Counted from the first letter of the stretch, positions 22,101 through 32,271 are shown. The stretch: DNA of 64,000 nt from Arthrobacter sulfonylureivorans (GCA_004000035.1 RJAE01000007.1:62001-126000), one strand, 5' to 3'. Numbers and translations are program-made. The notes: a model not told the origin generated them from the letters alone.

Positions 22101-24077
22101 ATGACCACGCTCAGCATTCCCCCGGTGGATCCCTCGGCGCCAGGTCCCGGGGCCGGGGAGAAATTCAGAAGCTGGCTGCTGTTCGGCCTGCAGGATGCCA
22201 AGGGCTCGCATCAGGGGCCGGGCGCGGTGGGCGGTTCTCACCTGAAGAAGCATGCGTGGTGGCAGGTGATGTGCCTGACGGGCGTCGACTACTTTTCTAC
22301 TTTGGGTTACCAGCCGGCCATCGCCGCGCTGGCCGCCGGCGTGATTGCTCCTCTGGCCACCCTGGTGCTGGTGGCCGTCACCCTGCTCGGCGCCCTTCCC
22401 GTCTACCGCCGGGTGGCCCGCGAAAGTCCCAGGGGCGAGGGATCCATTGCGATGCTCGAGCGGCTGCTGCCGCGCTGGGGCGGAAAATTCCTGGTTCTGG
22501 TCCTGCTGGGGTTCGCCGCCACGGACTTCATGATCACCATGACCCTCTCCGCCGCCGACGCCACGGCCCACGCGATTCAGAATCCCCTTGCCCCCAGCTG
22601 GCTGCAGGGACAAAACGTTGCCGTCACACTGATCCTGCTGGCCCTGCTTGCTGCGGTGTTCCTCCGTGGCTTCAAGGAGGCCATCGGCGTCGCCGTGGCG
22701 CTGGTGGCCATATACCTAGGTCTGAACGTGGTGGTGGTTGCCACGACAGTAGTGGAGGCTTTCACCCATCCGGTCGCCGTGGGGAACTGGTGGCTCGCGC
22801 TGACCACCTCGCATGGCAGCCCCTGGATGGTCGTCGGCATCGCCCTGCTGGTTTTCCCCAAACTGGCCCTAGGCTTGTCAGGCTTCGAGACCGGCGTGGC
22901 CGTGATGCCGCAGATCCGCGGCCACGACGGCGACACCGAGGAGAACCCGGCCGGCCGGATCAAGGGTGCCCGACGCCTGCTGACAACGGCCGCCGTCATC
23001 ATGAGTTCGTTCCTGGTCACCACAAGCTTCACCACCGTGATCCTGATCCCGGCCCAAGACTTCGAGCCCGGCGGCCAAGCCAATGGCCGGGCCCTGGCGT
23101 TCCTGGCCCACGAATACCTAGGGAACGGTTTCGGCACCATATACGATCTAAGCACCATCGCCATCCTCTGGTTCGCCGGCGCCTCCGCCATGGCAGGGCT
23201 GCTCAACCTTGTCCCACGGTACCTACCCCGATACGGAATGGCCCCCGAATGGGCCCGGGCCGTGCGCCCGCTGGTGCTGGTTTTCACTCTGATCGGGTTC
23301 CTCATCACCTATCTCTTCGAGGCCGACGTCGATGCCCAGGGCGGCGCCTACGCCACCGGCGTGCTCGTGCTGATGACGTCGGCAGCAACCGCCGTCACCC
23401 TTTCGGCCCGCCGCCGGAAACAACACCGGCGAACAGCCGGTTTCGGGGTCATCGCCGTAGTGTTCATCTACACGACGATCGCCAACATCTTCGAACGGCC
23501 CGAAGGCATCCGAATCGCCACTTTCTTCATCCTGGGCATCATCGTTATCTCGCTGCTCTCCAGGATCCTGCGTTCCTTCGAACTCCACGCGACCCACGTC
23601 CACCTGGACCGCCAGGCCCTGGAATTCGTCGCGAACGCCGACGAAGGGCCCATCGGCATCATCGCCCACGAGCCCCAGCGCCTGAGCGCCGATGCCTACC
23701 GGGACAAACTGACTTCGGCCATCGAGGTCAGCCACCTGCCCGTGGACCAGCAGGCACTGTTCCTTGAAGTGATCGTGGACGATTCCTCCGACTTTGAAAC
23801 AGCACTGGAGGTCCGCGGGGTCATCCGGCACGGCTACCCCATCCTGGAAGTGCACGGGCCAGTGGTCCCGAACACGATCGCCTCCGTGCTGCTTCACATC
23901 AGGGACGTCACCGGCCTGATGCCGCACATCTACTTCCGCTGGACCGAGGGAAACCCCGTCATCAACCTCCTGCGTTTCCTCTTCCTGGGCGAGGGCGAGA
24001 TCGCACCCGTGACGCGCGAGGTGCTGCGCGAAGCAGAACACGACGTCACCAAACGACCGTGGGTTCACGTCGGCTGA
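22101..24077 (+). CDS. APC superfamily permease with C-terminal cytoplasmic domain
   Basis: A 658-aa membrane protein. About residues 45-500 hold some 12 hydrophobic segments of the APC (amino acid-polyamine-cation) fold, with a first-helix motif [15 protein letters not shown] and [20 protein letters not shown] in the middle. A soluble C-terminal domain of about 150 residues follows ([36 protein letters not shown]). Substrate cannot be assigned; amino acids or a cation are both possible. The ATG at 22101 has GGAGAGG seven bases before it. It is a single-gene unit. Confidence 0.85.
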   Translation: MTTLSIPPVDPSAPGPGAGEKFRSWLLFGLQDAKGSHQGPGAVGGSHLKKHAWWQVMCLTGVDYFSTLGYQPAIAALAAGVIAPLATLVLVAVTLLGALPVYRRVARESPRGEGSIAMLERLLPRWGGKFLVLVLLGFAATDFMITMTLSAADATAHAIQNPLAPSWLQGQNVAVTLILLALLAAVFLRGFKEAIGVAVALVAIYLGLNVVVVATTVVEAFTHPVAVGNWWLALTTSHGSPWMVVGIALLVFPKLALGLSGFETGVAVMPQIRGHDGDTEENPAGRIKGARRLLTTAAVIMSSFLVTTSFTTVILIPAQDFEPGGQANGRALAFLAHEYLGNGFGTIYDLSTIAILWFAGASAMAGLLNLVPRYLPRYGMAPEWARAVRPLVLVFTLIGFLITYLFEADVDAQGGAYATGVLVLMTSAATAVTLSARRRKQHRRTAGFGVIAVVFIYTTIANIFERPEGIRIATFFILGIIVISLLSRILRSFELHATHVHLDRQALEFVANADEGPIGIIAHEPQRLSADAYRDKLTSAIEVSHLPVDQQALFLEVIVDDSSDFETALEVRGVIRHGYPILEVHGPVVPNTIASVLLHIRDVTGLMPHIYFRWTEGNPVINLLRFLFLGEGEIAPVTREVLREAEHDVTKRPWVHVG

Positions 24078-24264
24078 CGGCCGCTCGGTGTCCGTGCCGA
24101 GAACCGCGATGCGGCGCACCACCTGGAATACGCTCCACGATCCACTCAGGCACGAAAGCACACATTCCCGCGTACCGGGATTCAGCAAAGATCGCCGGCG
24201 CACGACCGCCAATACGATGCGCCCCGATCGGTTGCGCGCTGTTGCGCCGATCTACGCCCGCATG

Positions 24265-25218
24265 TCAGTCGTCGAATGCCGGCGGGTGGGCAATCATCTC
24301 CTGCACCTCGGCCCGGTCCGGAGCGTAGGACCCGGGCCGGCTGACGGTCAAGCCTGAGGTGGCGACGGCCCTGTGGAGGGCCGGCTGGACGTCGGCCCAG
24401 CGAGCCTGACGAAACCGGTCGCGTCCCTGGCTGCCGCCGAGCAGGTTGGCGTCCAGCAACCCGGAGATGAGCCCGGCCATAAAGGAGTCGCCGGCGCCTA
24501 CGGTGTCGGCGACCTCGACGTTCATCTGGTCCACGACCAGCATGTCGCTGTCCGACCCCAATGCCGCCCATGCTCCCCACGGACCACGGGTGATCACGAC
24601 CATGGCAGGCCCCAAGTCGCGCCAGCGTCGTATGACCGCCTGCAGCGGCTTCCCCGCGTAGAGCCATTCGATGTCCTCATCGGACGCCTTAACCAGGTCC
24701 GAGAGCGAGACCAGCTCCTCGATGCGCCGCCTCGTGGCCTCCGGGGAGTGCATCAGCGCGGGACGGACATTTGGGTCGTAGGAAACGGTGGCATGGTCCC
24801 GGACGGCGCGCACGGTCTGCAGCACCTGGCTGCCACCGGGTTCGAGAGTTGCCGCAATGCTCCCGGTGTGCAGGTGGTTGACAGCGTCGAGGTCCTCCAG
24901 GGCAGGAAGTTGCCAGGTCAGGTCGAAGTCGTAGGACGCGCTGCCTGCGGCGTCCAGCGTCGCATAAGCCACCGAAGTGTGTTCGGCTCTGTCACTGCCC
25001 TCGTGCAGGCGGGCGCCTGCGGCGCGTGCCCACTGGACAATGCGCTCGCCCCTGTTGTCGCGACCGAACCACGTTCCAACTGTCGCGTCATGGCCCAACC
25101 GTGCCAAGCCGCAGCCGACGTTTAGCAGGCTACCCCCTACATGCTCCTCCGACTTTCCGTCATGCCGAACCACGTCGATGAGAGCCTCGCCTAGGGACAG
25201 GACCTGGGGATTTTTCAT
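24265..25218 (-). CDS. PfkB-family carbohydrate kinase (fructokinase-like)
   Basis: A 317-aa ribokinase-fold enzyme that phosphorylates a sugar with ATP in the cytoplasm. The N-terminal glycine motif is GGSLLNVGCGLARLG. The C-terminal signature VADTVGAGDSFMAGL contains the catalytic aspartate. Residues ITRGPWGAW and YDPNVRPALM are also typical. The pattern is closest to fructokinases, but substrate specificity is not certain. It lies 21 bases after the sugar porter in the same direction, so the two form a sugar uptake and phosphorylation operon. Confidence 0.9.
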   Translation of the reverse strand: MKNPQVLSLGEALIDVVRHDGKSEEHVGGSLLNVGCGLARLGHDATVGTWFGRDNRGERIVQWARAAGARLHEGSDRAEHTSVAYATLDAAGSASYDFDLTWQLPALEDLDAVNHLHTGSIAATLEPGGSQVLQTVRAVRDHATVSYDPNVRPALMHSPEATRRRIEELVSLSDLVKASDEDIEWLYAGKPLQAVIRRWRDLGPAMVVITRGPWGAWAALGSDSDMLVVDQMNVEVADTVGAGDSFMAGLISGLLDANLLGGSQGRDRFRQARWADVQPALHRAVATSGLTVSRPGSYAPDRAEVQEMIAHPPAFDD

Positions 25219-25239
25219 GGGCTGCCTCCTATATTTTGC

Positions 25240-26607
25240 TCAGGCGGAGGTGCGCCAGTGCGAGAGCCCGAGCTGTTCTTCCATCTCTTCCAGCGGCACA
25301 CCCTTGGTCTCCGGCATGACCTTCAGGACCCAGATCAGCTGCCCGATCATGCAGATGAAGAAGAGCGAGAAGGCCCAGCCGCCGCCCAGTATCGCGATCA
25401 CCGGAGGGAACGCCCACGAGGTGATTGCCGCAAACACCCAATGGGTCAGGCTGCCCAGCGACTGGCCGCGGCCGCGGATGCGGTTGGGGAAGATCTCGGA
25501 GATGAACACCCAGATCACTGCGCCCTGACCGAAGGCGTGGGCAGCGATGAACACCAGCAGGCCGACCAGTACGAGGACGCTGGAGGTGGGCGTGAAGACG
25601 GGCTCGTAGTAGAACATCACGCCGGCGAGGAAGCCAAGGCTGACCAGGTAGCCGATCGACCCGACCAGCATCAGCCGGCGCCGTCCGAACCGATCGATAA
25701 CCGCCAGCGCAGCCATGGTGGCGATGAGGTTCATAAAGCCCACTGCCACCGCCATCAGGAAGGCGGCGTCCGTGGACGCACCCGCCTTGATCAGCACGGC
25801 GGGGGCGTAGTACAGGATCGCGTTGATGCCCGACAGCTGATTGAAGGCGGCGATGGCCACGGCCAGTAGGATGACCCTGCGGTGTTGGGCGGTGAAGAAC
25901 GGGACGGTGGGGGCATTCTCGGCTGCAGCCAGCGAGGCACGGAGCTCACTGATCTCCAAGTCGAATTCGGCCTGGTTGGAGGTCAGCCGGCGCGCAATCT
26001 CGGTGCCCCTCTGGTCTTGGCCTGCACTGATCAACCAGCGTGGTGTTTCGGGCACGGTGAACAGCAGGAGCAGGAAGACGATCGCCGGAATGGCCATCAC
26101 ACCGAACATCCAGCGCCAGGCGACATCGGCAGGCAGTGCTGCCCGGATCAGGAAGTTCGACAGATACGCCAGCAAAATGCCCAGGACGATGTTGAACTGG
26201 ACCAGGCCCACCAGACGCCCTCGGTGGGCTGCCGGAGAAATCTCGGCGGTGTAGATCGGGGCGCACACGCTGGCCATGCCGACCCCCACACCACCGAGGA
26301 ACCGGAAGATGATGAACATTATCTGGTCCGTAGCCAGTGCGGAGCCCACCGCGCCGATCACGAACAGCGCGCCGATCACGAACAGCATTTTCTTGCGCCC
26401 GTACCTGTCCGCCGGTATCCCGGCAGTCAGGGCGCCCAGGATGGTACCGATGAGCGCGGTGGCCACAGTGAATCCGAGGCCCGCCGGGCTGAGGTTGAAC
26501 TCTTGGGCCAGCGCTACGGTGGTCCCCGAGATTACGGCGGTGTCGAAACCGAAGATCAGGCCGCCGAGCGCGGCGACGATAGCACTGCGAATAACGAGAG
26601 GTCGCAT
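25240..26607 (-). CDS. Sugar porter family MFS transporter
   Basis: A 455-aa, 12-helix sugar:H+ symporter. Sugar-porter signatures are all present: GGLIFGFDTAVISGT in helix 1, GIPADRYGRKKML between helices 2 and 3, RFLGGVGVGMASV, PETPRWL at the end of the first half, FNQLSGINAILYYAP in helix 7, DRFGRRRLML, and PETKG near the C-terminus. It resembles xylose, galactose or inositol porters; the sugar is unknown. It is the first gene of an operon with the PfkB kinase. Confidence 0.93.
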   Translation of the reverse strand: MRPLVIRSAIVAALGGLIFGFDTAVISGTTVALAQEFNLSPAGLGFTVATALIGTILGALTAGIPADRYGRKKMLFVIGALFVIGAVGSALATDQIMFIIFRFLGGVGVGMASVCAPIYTAEISPAAHRGRLVGLVQFNIVLGILLAYLSNFLIRAALPADVAWRWMFGVMAIPAIVFLLLLFTVPETPRWLISAGQDQRGTEIARRLTSNQAEFDLEISELRASLAAAENAPTVPFFTAQHRRVILLAVAIAAFNQLSGINAILYYAPAVLIKAGASTDAAFLMAVAVGFMNLIATMAALAVIDRFGRRRLMLVGSIGYLVSLGFLAGVMFYYEPVFTPTSSVLVLVGLLVFIAAHAFGQGAVIWVFISEIFPNRIRGRGQSLGSLTHWVFAAITSWAFPPVIAILGGGWAFSLFFICMIGQLIWVLKVMPETKGVPLEEMEEQLGLSHWRTSA

Positions 26608-27031
26608 GTGATGTCCAAAGGTGAAGAGGCCGTTCCCCCGCGCCCTCGCCCAGGGGCCGACCGGAAGTTATGTTCCAGTCGATCGACGTGCACCTCGAGG
26701 CTCCCGGAATCTCCTCGACCATGACGAGTCTTCGACTTTTTATGTGAGGAAACCGGCCCAGAGTCGGTCCTCACCGCGATGGTTCGCTATGCAAACCGCC
26801 GGTTGTACCTGCCCGTCGGCGCTCATCGCGCCGCCGGCCAGGCGGACATGAATCGCGGCGAGAGCGAAAGCGTGGCCTTCTCGCACCCGCGTTGAACGGG
26901 CGATTCCGCCCCGCTTCGGTTCTCTAGGGGAATCTTATACCTGAGGGGCTAACTCGTCTGTATTTCCTCGCGGTTTCTCATAGCCTCGCGATAGGAGCGG
27001 GGACGGCCGGTCTGGGATCAAGAGCGGCAGG
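26608..27031. other. Promoter region of the sugar operon and intergenic stretch
   Basis: This 424-base gap upstream of the sugar porter contains an AT-rich section near 26925-26990 but no recognisable operator palindrome, RNA gene or supported ORF. It must hold the promoter of the minus-strand sugar operon. Confidence 0.4.
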
Positions 27032-27493
27032 TCAGCCACGGTGGGTGCCGTCGGCAGCGAGACTGTAAAGCATCAGGTTCCAGCCGCGGTCGCCAAGGAC
27101 AACCGTCGCGCGCTTGACCTTGCCGTCCTGATCGAGCCACCGCAGGTGGTCGCCGTCCGCGTCTGCCCGGTAGCCGGACTGGCGGGCTACCCACACCCCC
27201 TCGGCAACCGCACGTTCCCTGCTGTCGGCCCACCACCACCACCGGCTGAGCAAGCTCAAGACAGTAATGACAAAACCGAACAGACCGGTGAACACCCCTG
27301 ACAGGGGCGGAAGGACCGGGATGAAGGTGAGCGCGACCGCGCAGGCCATCGCGGTGAGCAGGAGTCCGACCGGATGGTTCCACCTGCGCGGGGCGGGAGT
27401 CGGCGGAGTGGCCGCGACGTCGGGAAAGACCCGGACGAGGGCGGGCCGTGTATGGGTATGGCCGTAGTTGTCGTAGTAGTACATCGAGTCCAT
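27032..27493 (-). CDS. Unknown membrane protein with two TM segments
   Basis: A 153-aa protein. A Tyr/His-rich start (MDSMYYYDNYGHTHTRP) is followed by two closely spaced hydrophobic segments (about 43-63 and 68-85: VGLLLTAMACAVALTFIPV, GVFTGLFGFVITVLSLL). A Trp-rich junction and a soluble domain of about 65 residues (GDHLRWLDQDGKV, LYSLAADG) complete it. The family is not recognised. Start ATG 27493 has AGGAG eight bases upstream. Confidence 0.7.
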   Translation of the reverse strand: MDSMYYYDNYGHTHTRPALVRVFPDVAATPPTPAPRRWNHPVGLLLTAMACAVALTFIPVLPPLSGVFTGLFGFVITVLSLLSRWWWWADSRERAVAEGVWVARQSGYRADADGDHLRWLDQDGKVKRATVVLGDRGWNLMLYSLAADGTHRG

Positions 27494-27826
27494 GGAGGTG
27501 CTCCTGGCGCGCGAAGGCCTAGGGAAAGGTCGTGATAGCCCTGTGGATCAGCCAGGATGCCCGGCCCGCAGGTAGGCTCCCAAAATCCGGGCGGCTCAGC
27601 CCCCGCCGGTTCGTGCTGGCGTCGAATAGTTCCTTTTAATTGAAACACTTGCTCAGACGGTGCTGTCCAGCCAGATCGCTATCTCATTGGTCACACCAGG
27701 TCCATACCCTCCGGAGGAGCGAGCCGCGGCCGGCCGAGTTGGAACTCTCGTCATCAGGCTGATTCCACCCGCTACAACGGGCGTAGCCTTGGTCCATGAA
27801 AATCCGTGGGTTCAGGAGGTAGGACA
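27494..27826. other. Intergenic stretch between divergent small genes
   Basis: This 333-base gap has an AT-rich patch (near 27630) that may hold the promoter of one or both flanking genes. No other feature can be supported. Confidence 0.4.
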
Positions 27827-28033
27827 GTGGCCAACCCAGCCAATACATTGAAGCCGACCGCTATAGGCCGGGTTGTTTCGGTGACCACCGCCAACGGGGA
27901 CGAGTACGTAGGTGCCCTGGCTGCTTTCTGCCGGAGCGCGGACGGCGAGGGATTCCTGGTCTACCTTCAGGGGGTTGGAGAACCCTTTGCAGTCACGGCC
28001 GAAGGGTCCGTATCCGTTCATCAACGGGTCTAG
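27827..28033 (+). CDS. Small unknown protein (68 aa)
   Basis: GTG 27827 has an ideal AGGAGG seven bases upstream. The product reads VVSVTTANGDEYVGALAAF and GEGFLVYLQGVGEPFAVTAEG, a pattern suggesting a small beta-barrel such as an SH3-like fold. The family is not recognised. A strong terminator follows at 28055, so it is a single-gene unit. Confidence 0.75.
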   Translation: MANPANTLKPTAIGRVVSVTTANGDEYVGALAAFCRSADGEGFLVYLQGVGEPFAVTAEGSVSVHQRV

Positions 28034-28054
28034 CGGGCACAGTCGCGCAAGATG

Positions 28055-28086
28055 CCCCGCCAGCCGTCACGGCCGGCGGGGTTTTT
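28055..28086 (+). terminator. Rho-independent terminator
   Basis: A 12-bp stem with one mismatch (28055-28066 with 28070-28081) and a three-base loop leads into TTTTT (28082-28086). It ends the 68-aa gene unit and insulates the padR-like promoter. Confidence 0.9.
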
Positions 28087-28145
28087 GCTGCCCGGATCCA
28101 GGCAGCACCTCTCTGCCAGCCGGACAACGACTACCAGCGGACCTG

Positions 28146-28181
28146 TTGCATTAGTGTGTGTCACACACTATGGTGTGACAC
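28146..28181 (+). promoter_or_regulatory. Promoter with embedded operator for the PadR-like operon
   Basis: TTGCAT (28146-28151) and TATGGT (28169-28174) are separated by the ideal 17 bases. A perfect 19-base palindrome, TAGTGTGTG-T-CACACACTA (28152-28170), fills the spacer. GTGTGACAC (28173-28181) adds another half-site. The predicted transcription start falls at or next to the ATG at 28182, so the mRNA is probably leaderless. PadR-type autorepression is inferred from family behaviour. Confidence 0.7.
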
Positions 28182-28529
28182 ATGGACACCGACGACGCCG
28201 CCACGCTTGCCACCCACGAACAGGAACTGCGGCGCGGCACCATCGTCCTGGCGAGCTTGGCGGCCTGCCGGACGCCGCGTTACGGCTACGCACTGCTCAG
28301 CACCCTCGCCGACGCCGGTTTCCAGATCGAAGCGAACACCCTCTACCCGCTGCTGCGGCGCCTGGAAAAACAGGGACTGCTCAAAGCGGAGTGGAACACC
28401 GACGAGGCCAGGCCGCGCAAGTACTACACCTTGACCGACCTCGGCAGCCAGATGGCCGATTCACTGCGCGACGAATGGGCCGCCCTCACCAGAAGCCTGA
28501 CCACACTGTGGAAGGACGATCCCGCATGA
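28182..28529 (+). CDS. PadR family transcriptional regulator
   Basis: A 115-aa winged-helix repressor. The helix-turn-helix and wing are seen in GTIVLASLAACRTPRYGYALL, NTLYPLLRRLEKQGLL and ARPRKYYTLTDLG. PadR proteins usually repress their own operon and bind hydrophobic ligands or sense envelope stress. No ribosome-binding site precedes the ATG, which fits a leaderless message. The stop overlaps the next start as ATGA, so it is coupled to the HAAS-type membrane protein, a very common partner. Confidence 0.93.
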   Translation: MDTDDAATLATHEQELRRGTIVLASLAACRTPRYGYALLSTLADAGFQIEANTLYPLLRRLEKQGLLKAEWNTDEARPRKYYTLTDLGSQMADSLRDEWAALTRSLTTLWKDDPA

Positions 28530-29527
28530 GCTCCCTGACCGAAAAGTATGTCGCACAGGTGGTGCGCCGCCTGCCCGAGAACAGCCAGGCAGATATTGCC
28601 CGCGAGATCACCGCCACGTTGTCGGACATGGCCGACGCCCGGCTCGGCGGGGACGAATACGCGTCGCCCGCCTCCGCCGAAGCGGCCGAGCGGGCGGCCC
28701 TTGAAGAACTCGGCGATCCTTCACGCTTGGCCCTGCGCTACAGCGAATCGCCGCGGTATTTGATCGGGCCCGAACTTTTTCCTGTCTTCACCCGACTGAT
28801 GGCGTGGCTGCTGCCGATTGTGGCAGCCTCCGCCCTAGCGGTGAACGCCCTGGTTTATGTCCTGGCGACTCCGGAGCCAGCGGTCGGCGGCATGATCGGA
28901 GTGATGGTCGGCAACGGCGTCCTGGCGGTTCTGATCGCCATTGCCGTTGTCACCGTCTTGCTGGCGCTGGCCGAACGCATTCTGCCGGAGAAGGACAAGG
29001 CCCAACTCGCAGCACCGGCCACCCGGTCCAGATGGAGTGTTGATGACCTGGTCCGCGAGCGGCCCGTCCGGGAGATCGCCCGTCCGGAGCCGGTCGCCTC
29101 GCTGGTGATCCTTGCCGTCATGGCACTGCTGCCTTTCCTGCCGACCTCCTTCTTCTACGTGGGCCACCTCAACGACGACGGCGGATTCCTGAACCCGGCC
29201 CTGTGGGACGGCTGGATTCCGGCCTACCTCGGCTTCCTGGTGGTGTTCGCACTGATCGAAGCCTGGCGGCTAACCTCCGGCAGATGGTCGACGGCGATGC
29301 TCGCCACGATGATCGTGGCTGACGTTGCCTTCGCCGTCTTCTTGACCATCGCTTTCCTGAGCCAGGAGGTGCTCGACCCTGCACTCTTCATCGGTACCGG
29401 AGGTGAGCCGGGCTGGTACCAGGGCGCCGCCGTCGTACTGATCTGGGCGGTCACCGTGTGGGACCAGGTGGCCACAGTTAAGGCCTACCGTGAGGCCCGA
29501 TCGCTTCGCCCGGTGGAACGCCGCTAG
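28526..29527 (+). CDS. HAAS-domain membrane protein, partner of PadR
   Basis: A 333-aa protein. Its first 75 residues match the HAAS signalling domain often co-encoded with PadR (YVAQVVRRLPENSQADIAREI, AALEELGDPSRLALRY). About seven hydrophobic segments follow in two groups (roughly 85-160 and 190-320). It may transmit a membrane signal to the regulator; the target is unknown. It starts within the ATGA overlap with the padR-like stop. Confidence 0.8.
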   Translation: MSSLTEKYVAQVVRRLPENSQADIAREITATLSDMADARLGGDEYASPASAEAAERAALEELGDPSRLALRYSESPRYLIGPELFPVFTRLMAWLLPIVAASALAVNALVYVLATPEPAVGGMIGVMVGNGVLAVLIAIAVVTVLLALAERILPEKDKAQLAAPATRSRWSVDDLVRERPVREIARPEPVASLVILAVMALLPFLPTSFFYVGHLNDDGGFLNPALWDGWIPAYLGFLVVFALIEAWRLTSGRWSTAMLATMIVADVAFAVFLTIAFLSQEVLDPALFIGTGGEPGWYQGAAVVLIWAVTVWDQVATVKAYREARSLRPVERR

Positions 29528-29550
29528 CGCACCCTCCACCCTCGCCGACA

Positions 29551-29581
29551 GGGCCGCTGCCCTAGTACCAGGCAGCGGTCC
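29551..29581 (+). terminator. Hairpin after the PadR/HAAS operon
   Basis: GGGCCGCTGCC (29551-29561) pairs with GGCAGCGGTCC (29571-29581), 11 bp with one G-T pair, 24 bases past the stop. A short T-rich stretch follows. The rest of the gap to 29830 shows only promoter-like AT-rich sequence for the penicillin-binding protein. Confidence 0.6.
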
Positions 29582-29830
29582 TGTCAACGTTTTCGGGCCA
29601 CATCTGACCTTTCACATCAGTCACAAAAGGTAATCCGCGTCACATTTCTGCAGCGATCGCAAACCGCCCGAAAAAGGGGTTGCGGCAGGGCCGTTAAGCC
29701 GTACGCTAAGACCACCTCTGGTTGCGGCGGCGTGCATCAAGCGGCTTCCTGGAGGTAATTCGTCGGCAGGTTGGGATCGGTGGCGTTGGGGGACGTCCGG
29801 GGGCCTGCTTAGGGGGACGGGGGACCGCAG

Positions 29831-32263
29831 GTGGACGAATCAATGGCCGATCCGGAGGGCGACGACGCCAACGGGGACGCAGGGGCAGCGGCTGCCGGGC
29901 AAGCACCGGCGCGGCCTGACCGGGACGCCGCTCACTTGCGCAGCAAACCGAAACCATGGTGGCGCCGCCGGAAGGACACGCTAGGGCTGGACGACCTGAT
30001 GGTGCCTTCCGCACCGGACCGCCGGCACTGCACCGCGGTGCGTTTCGCCGCTTGGGCCGGGGCAGTGGCCGTGGTGGCACTCAGCGCGGGCTCGCTGGTG
30101 GCACCGGGGGCGATCGCCCTCTCGGCAGCCACTGATTCCGTCCTCGATTTGTGGGAGGAGCTGCCGGGCGAGTTGCCGTTGGACACCGCTTTGCCGCAGC
30201 ACACGGTCCTGCTGGACAAGGACGGCAAGGAGTTCGCCCGCTTCTACAGTGAGAACCGGATCGATGTGGACCTGGACCACGTCTCGGAGACGTTCCGGGA
30301 CACCCTGCTGTCTACCGAGGATTCCCGGTTCTATGAACACCATGGCGTGGACCCGATGGGGGTCACCCGCGCCATGGTCACCAACTCCGTGGGCGGCGAG
30401 CGCCAAGGCGGCTCCACCATCACCCAGCAGTTGGTGCAGAACATCCTGGTCAACAACGCGCGGGACGAAACCGAGCAGTCGGTAGCGGTGGGCGAGACCT
30501 ACAACGCCAAAATCCGCGAGGCCAAGTACGCCGTCCAACTGGAACAACGGCTGGACAAGGACCAGATCCTGAACATGTACGTCAACGCCGTCTACTTCGG
30601 CCACCGCGCGTACGGAGTCCAGGCGGCGGCCCGGATCTACTTCAATACGACGGCGGACAAACTCAACCTGCCGCAGTCGGCGCTGCTCGTCGGCCTGCTC
30701 AAGGGGCCGGTCTACTACGATCCGATGACATACCCGGACCGTGCGCTTGACCGGCGCAACACCGTGCTGAACGTGCTGCAGCGGCGCGGGGCGATCACCC
30801 CAGACGAAGCCGCAACGGCGCGGCAGAGCGGGCTCGGCCTTGACCCGGGCTCCGTGCCGTCCGGCTGCGCCGATTCCGATTACCCGTTCTACTGCGACCT
30901 GGTCCGGGACGAAATCCTCTCCGATCCGGCCTTCGGCAAGACCCAGGAAGAACGCGCGGACCGGCTCTCCCGCGGCGGCATGACCCTGACCACGGCGATG
31001 GACCGCAAGGCGATGGCCGCGGCGCAAAAAGCGGTGAGCAAAGCGATGGGCAACAAGAACCGAGTAGCGCTGGGCACCGCCGTCGTCGAACCCGGCACCG
31101 GGCACATTGCCGCAGTGGTGCAGAACCGCGCGTGGGGCGAGGGCAAAGGCAAGACCGAAGTGGTCTTCGCCGACAGCCCCTTCCAAGTGGGTTCTGCGAT
31201 GAAGCCGATTGTGCTGGCCACCGCGCTGTCCCAAGGAATCTCGCCACGGATGAAGCTGCTGGCCAACGGCCCCTACTACTCCCGCTTGGACAACCCGCCG
31301 GGCGGTTTCCACAACTACGGCAACAAGAACTACGGCAACATCGATGCCTACCAGGCGGTTCGCGCGTCGGTGAATGTCTACTTCGTGCGGCTGATCGAGC
31401 GGACCGGCGTGAAGGAAGTGGCCAAGCTTGCCGAGAAGCTGGGCATCACCACCATCCCCACCAAGAAACTGCACGGCAAGGAGGCGTCGCTGGCTCTGGG
31501 GTCCTACGAGATATCGCCGCTGGAGATGGCCAACGCCTACTCCACGTTCGTCAGCGGCGGGGTGCTCTGCCGGCCGGTCACCATTACCGAAGGCATCCGC
31601 AGCGACACCGGGGAGAAGATCCCGGTTCCCGAAGCCGGCTGCCACCAGGCCATCGATCCCTCGGTGGCGGCCACGGTAGCCGACGCGCTCAAGGAACCGT
31701 TCAACCCCGCCGGCACCCTGGGCGTCCTGGGCATGCCGAAGGGGCGCAAAGCCGGTGCCAAGACCGGTACCACCAACGACTTCGCCGCCAACTGGATTGT
31801 GGGCATCACGCCGCAGTATGCGACGGCGGTGTGGCTGGGCGATCCGCGCGGCGGCGCGCAGCACCCGCTGAAGAAGGTGAAAGCCTACGGGAAGACCTTC
31901 CGAGACCTCACCGGCTCCGAGCTGGCCGGCCCGGTGTGGAAGGACACCATGGAGGGCCTTCACAAGGGCCTGCCGGCCGAGCCGATGCCGGAGGCCGATC
32001 CGCTGACCAGCAGCGTGGCCGCGTCGCGGTCGATGCCCGATCTCCGCGGGCTGGGTGTCAACGAGGCCATTACGGCGCTGCTGCGCAATAACCTGGTGCC
32101 CGTGATCGGGCAGAAGACCTCCAAACCGGATCCGCGAATCGGCAAGAACGTGGTGACAAAACAGTCGGCCCCGCCGGGCAGCAGCCTGGCCTTCCGGCAG
32201 GAAGTGACCATCACGCTCAGTGCCGGCAGCAACACCGCCATCACGGTCCCCGGACAGCCGTAG
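29831..32263 (+). CDS. Class A penicillin-binding protein with PASTA domain
   Basis: An 810-aa bifunctional peptidoglycan synthase. A cytoplasmic Asp/Ala/Arg-rich region of about 70 residues precedes one TM helix. The glycosyltransferase domain has LSTEDSRFYEHHGVD and GGSTITQQLVQNILV. The transpeptidase domain has the active-site S-x-x-K as GSAMKP (Ser near 455), SVN near 513 and KTGTT near 644. One PASTA domain follows (about 738-800, SMPDLRGLGVNEA, SAPPGSSLAF). The S-A-M-K form of the active-site motif is less common than S-T-x-K. The start is a GTG after a weak ribosome-binding site. An envelope protein gene follows eight bases later. Confidence 0.95.
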   Translation: MDESMADPEGDDANGDAGAAAAGQAPARPDRDAAHLRSKPKPWWRRRKDTLGLDDLMVPSAPDRRHCTAVRFAAWAGAVAVVALSAGSLVAPGAIALSAATDSVLDLWEELPGELPLDTALPQHTVLLDKDGKEFARFYSENRIDVDLDHVSETFRDTLLSTEDSRFYEHHGVDPMGVTRAMVTNSVGGERQGGSTITQQLVQNILVNNARDETEQSVAVGETYNAKIREAKYAVQLEQRLDKDQILNMYVNAVYFGHRAYGVQAAARIYFNTTADKLNLPQSALLVGLLKGPVYYDPMTYPDRALDRRNTVLNVLQRRGAITPDEAATARQSGLGLDPGSVPSGCADSDYPFYCDLVRDEILSDPAFGKTQEERADRLSRGGMTLTTAMDRKAMAAAQKAVSKAMGNKNRVALGTAVVEPGTGHIAAVVQNRAWGEGKGKTEVVFADSPFQVGSAMKPIVLATALSQGISPRMKLLANGPYYSRLDNPPGGFHNYGNKNYGNIDAYQAVRASVNVYFVRLIERTGVKEVAKLAEKLGITTIPTKKLHGKEASLALGSYEISPLEMANAYSTFVSGGVLCRPVTITEGIRSDTGEKIPVPEAGCHQAIDPSVAATVADALKEPFNPAGTLGVLGMPKGRKAGAKTGTTNDFAANWIVGITPQYATAVWLGDPRGGAQHPLKKVKAYGKTFRDLTGSELAGPVWKDTMEGLHKGLPAEPMPEADPLTSSVAASRSMPDLRGLGVNEAITALLRNNLVPVIGQKTSKPDPRIGKNVVTKQSAPPGSSLAFRQEVTITLSAGSNTAITVPGQP

Positions 32264-32271
32264 GAGTCCCG

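Noticed and set aside
29981-31963. 660-residue open frame antisense to the penicillin-binding protein
   Set aside because: Shadow ORF; His/Arg/Gly-rich composition with no domain, while the opposite strand has clear catalytic motifs.
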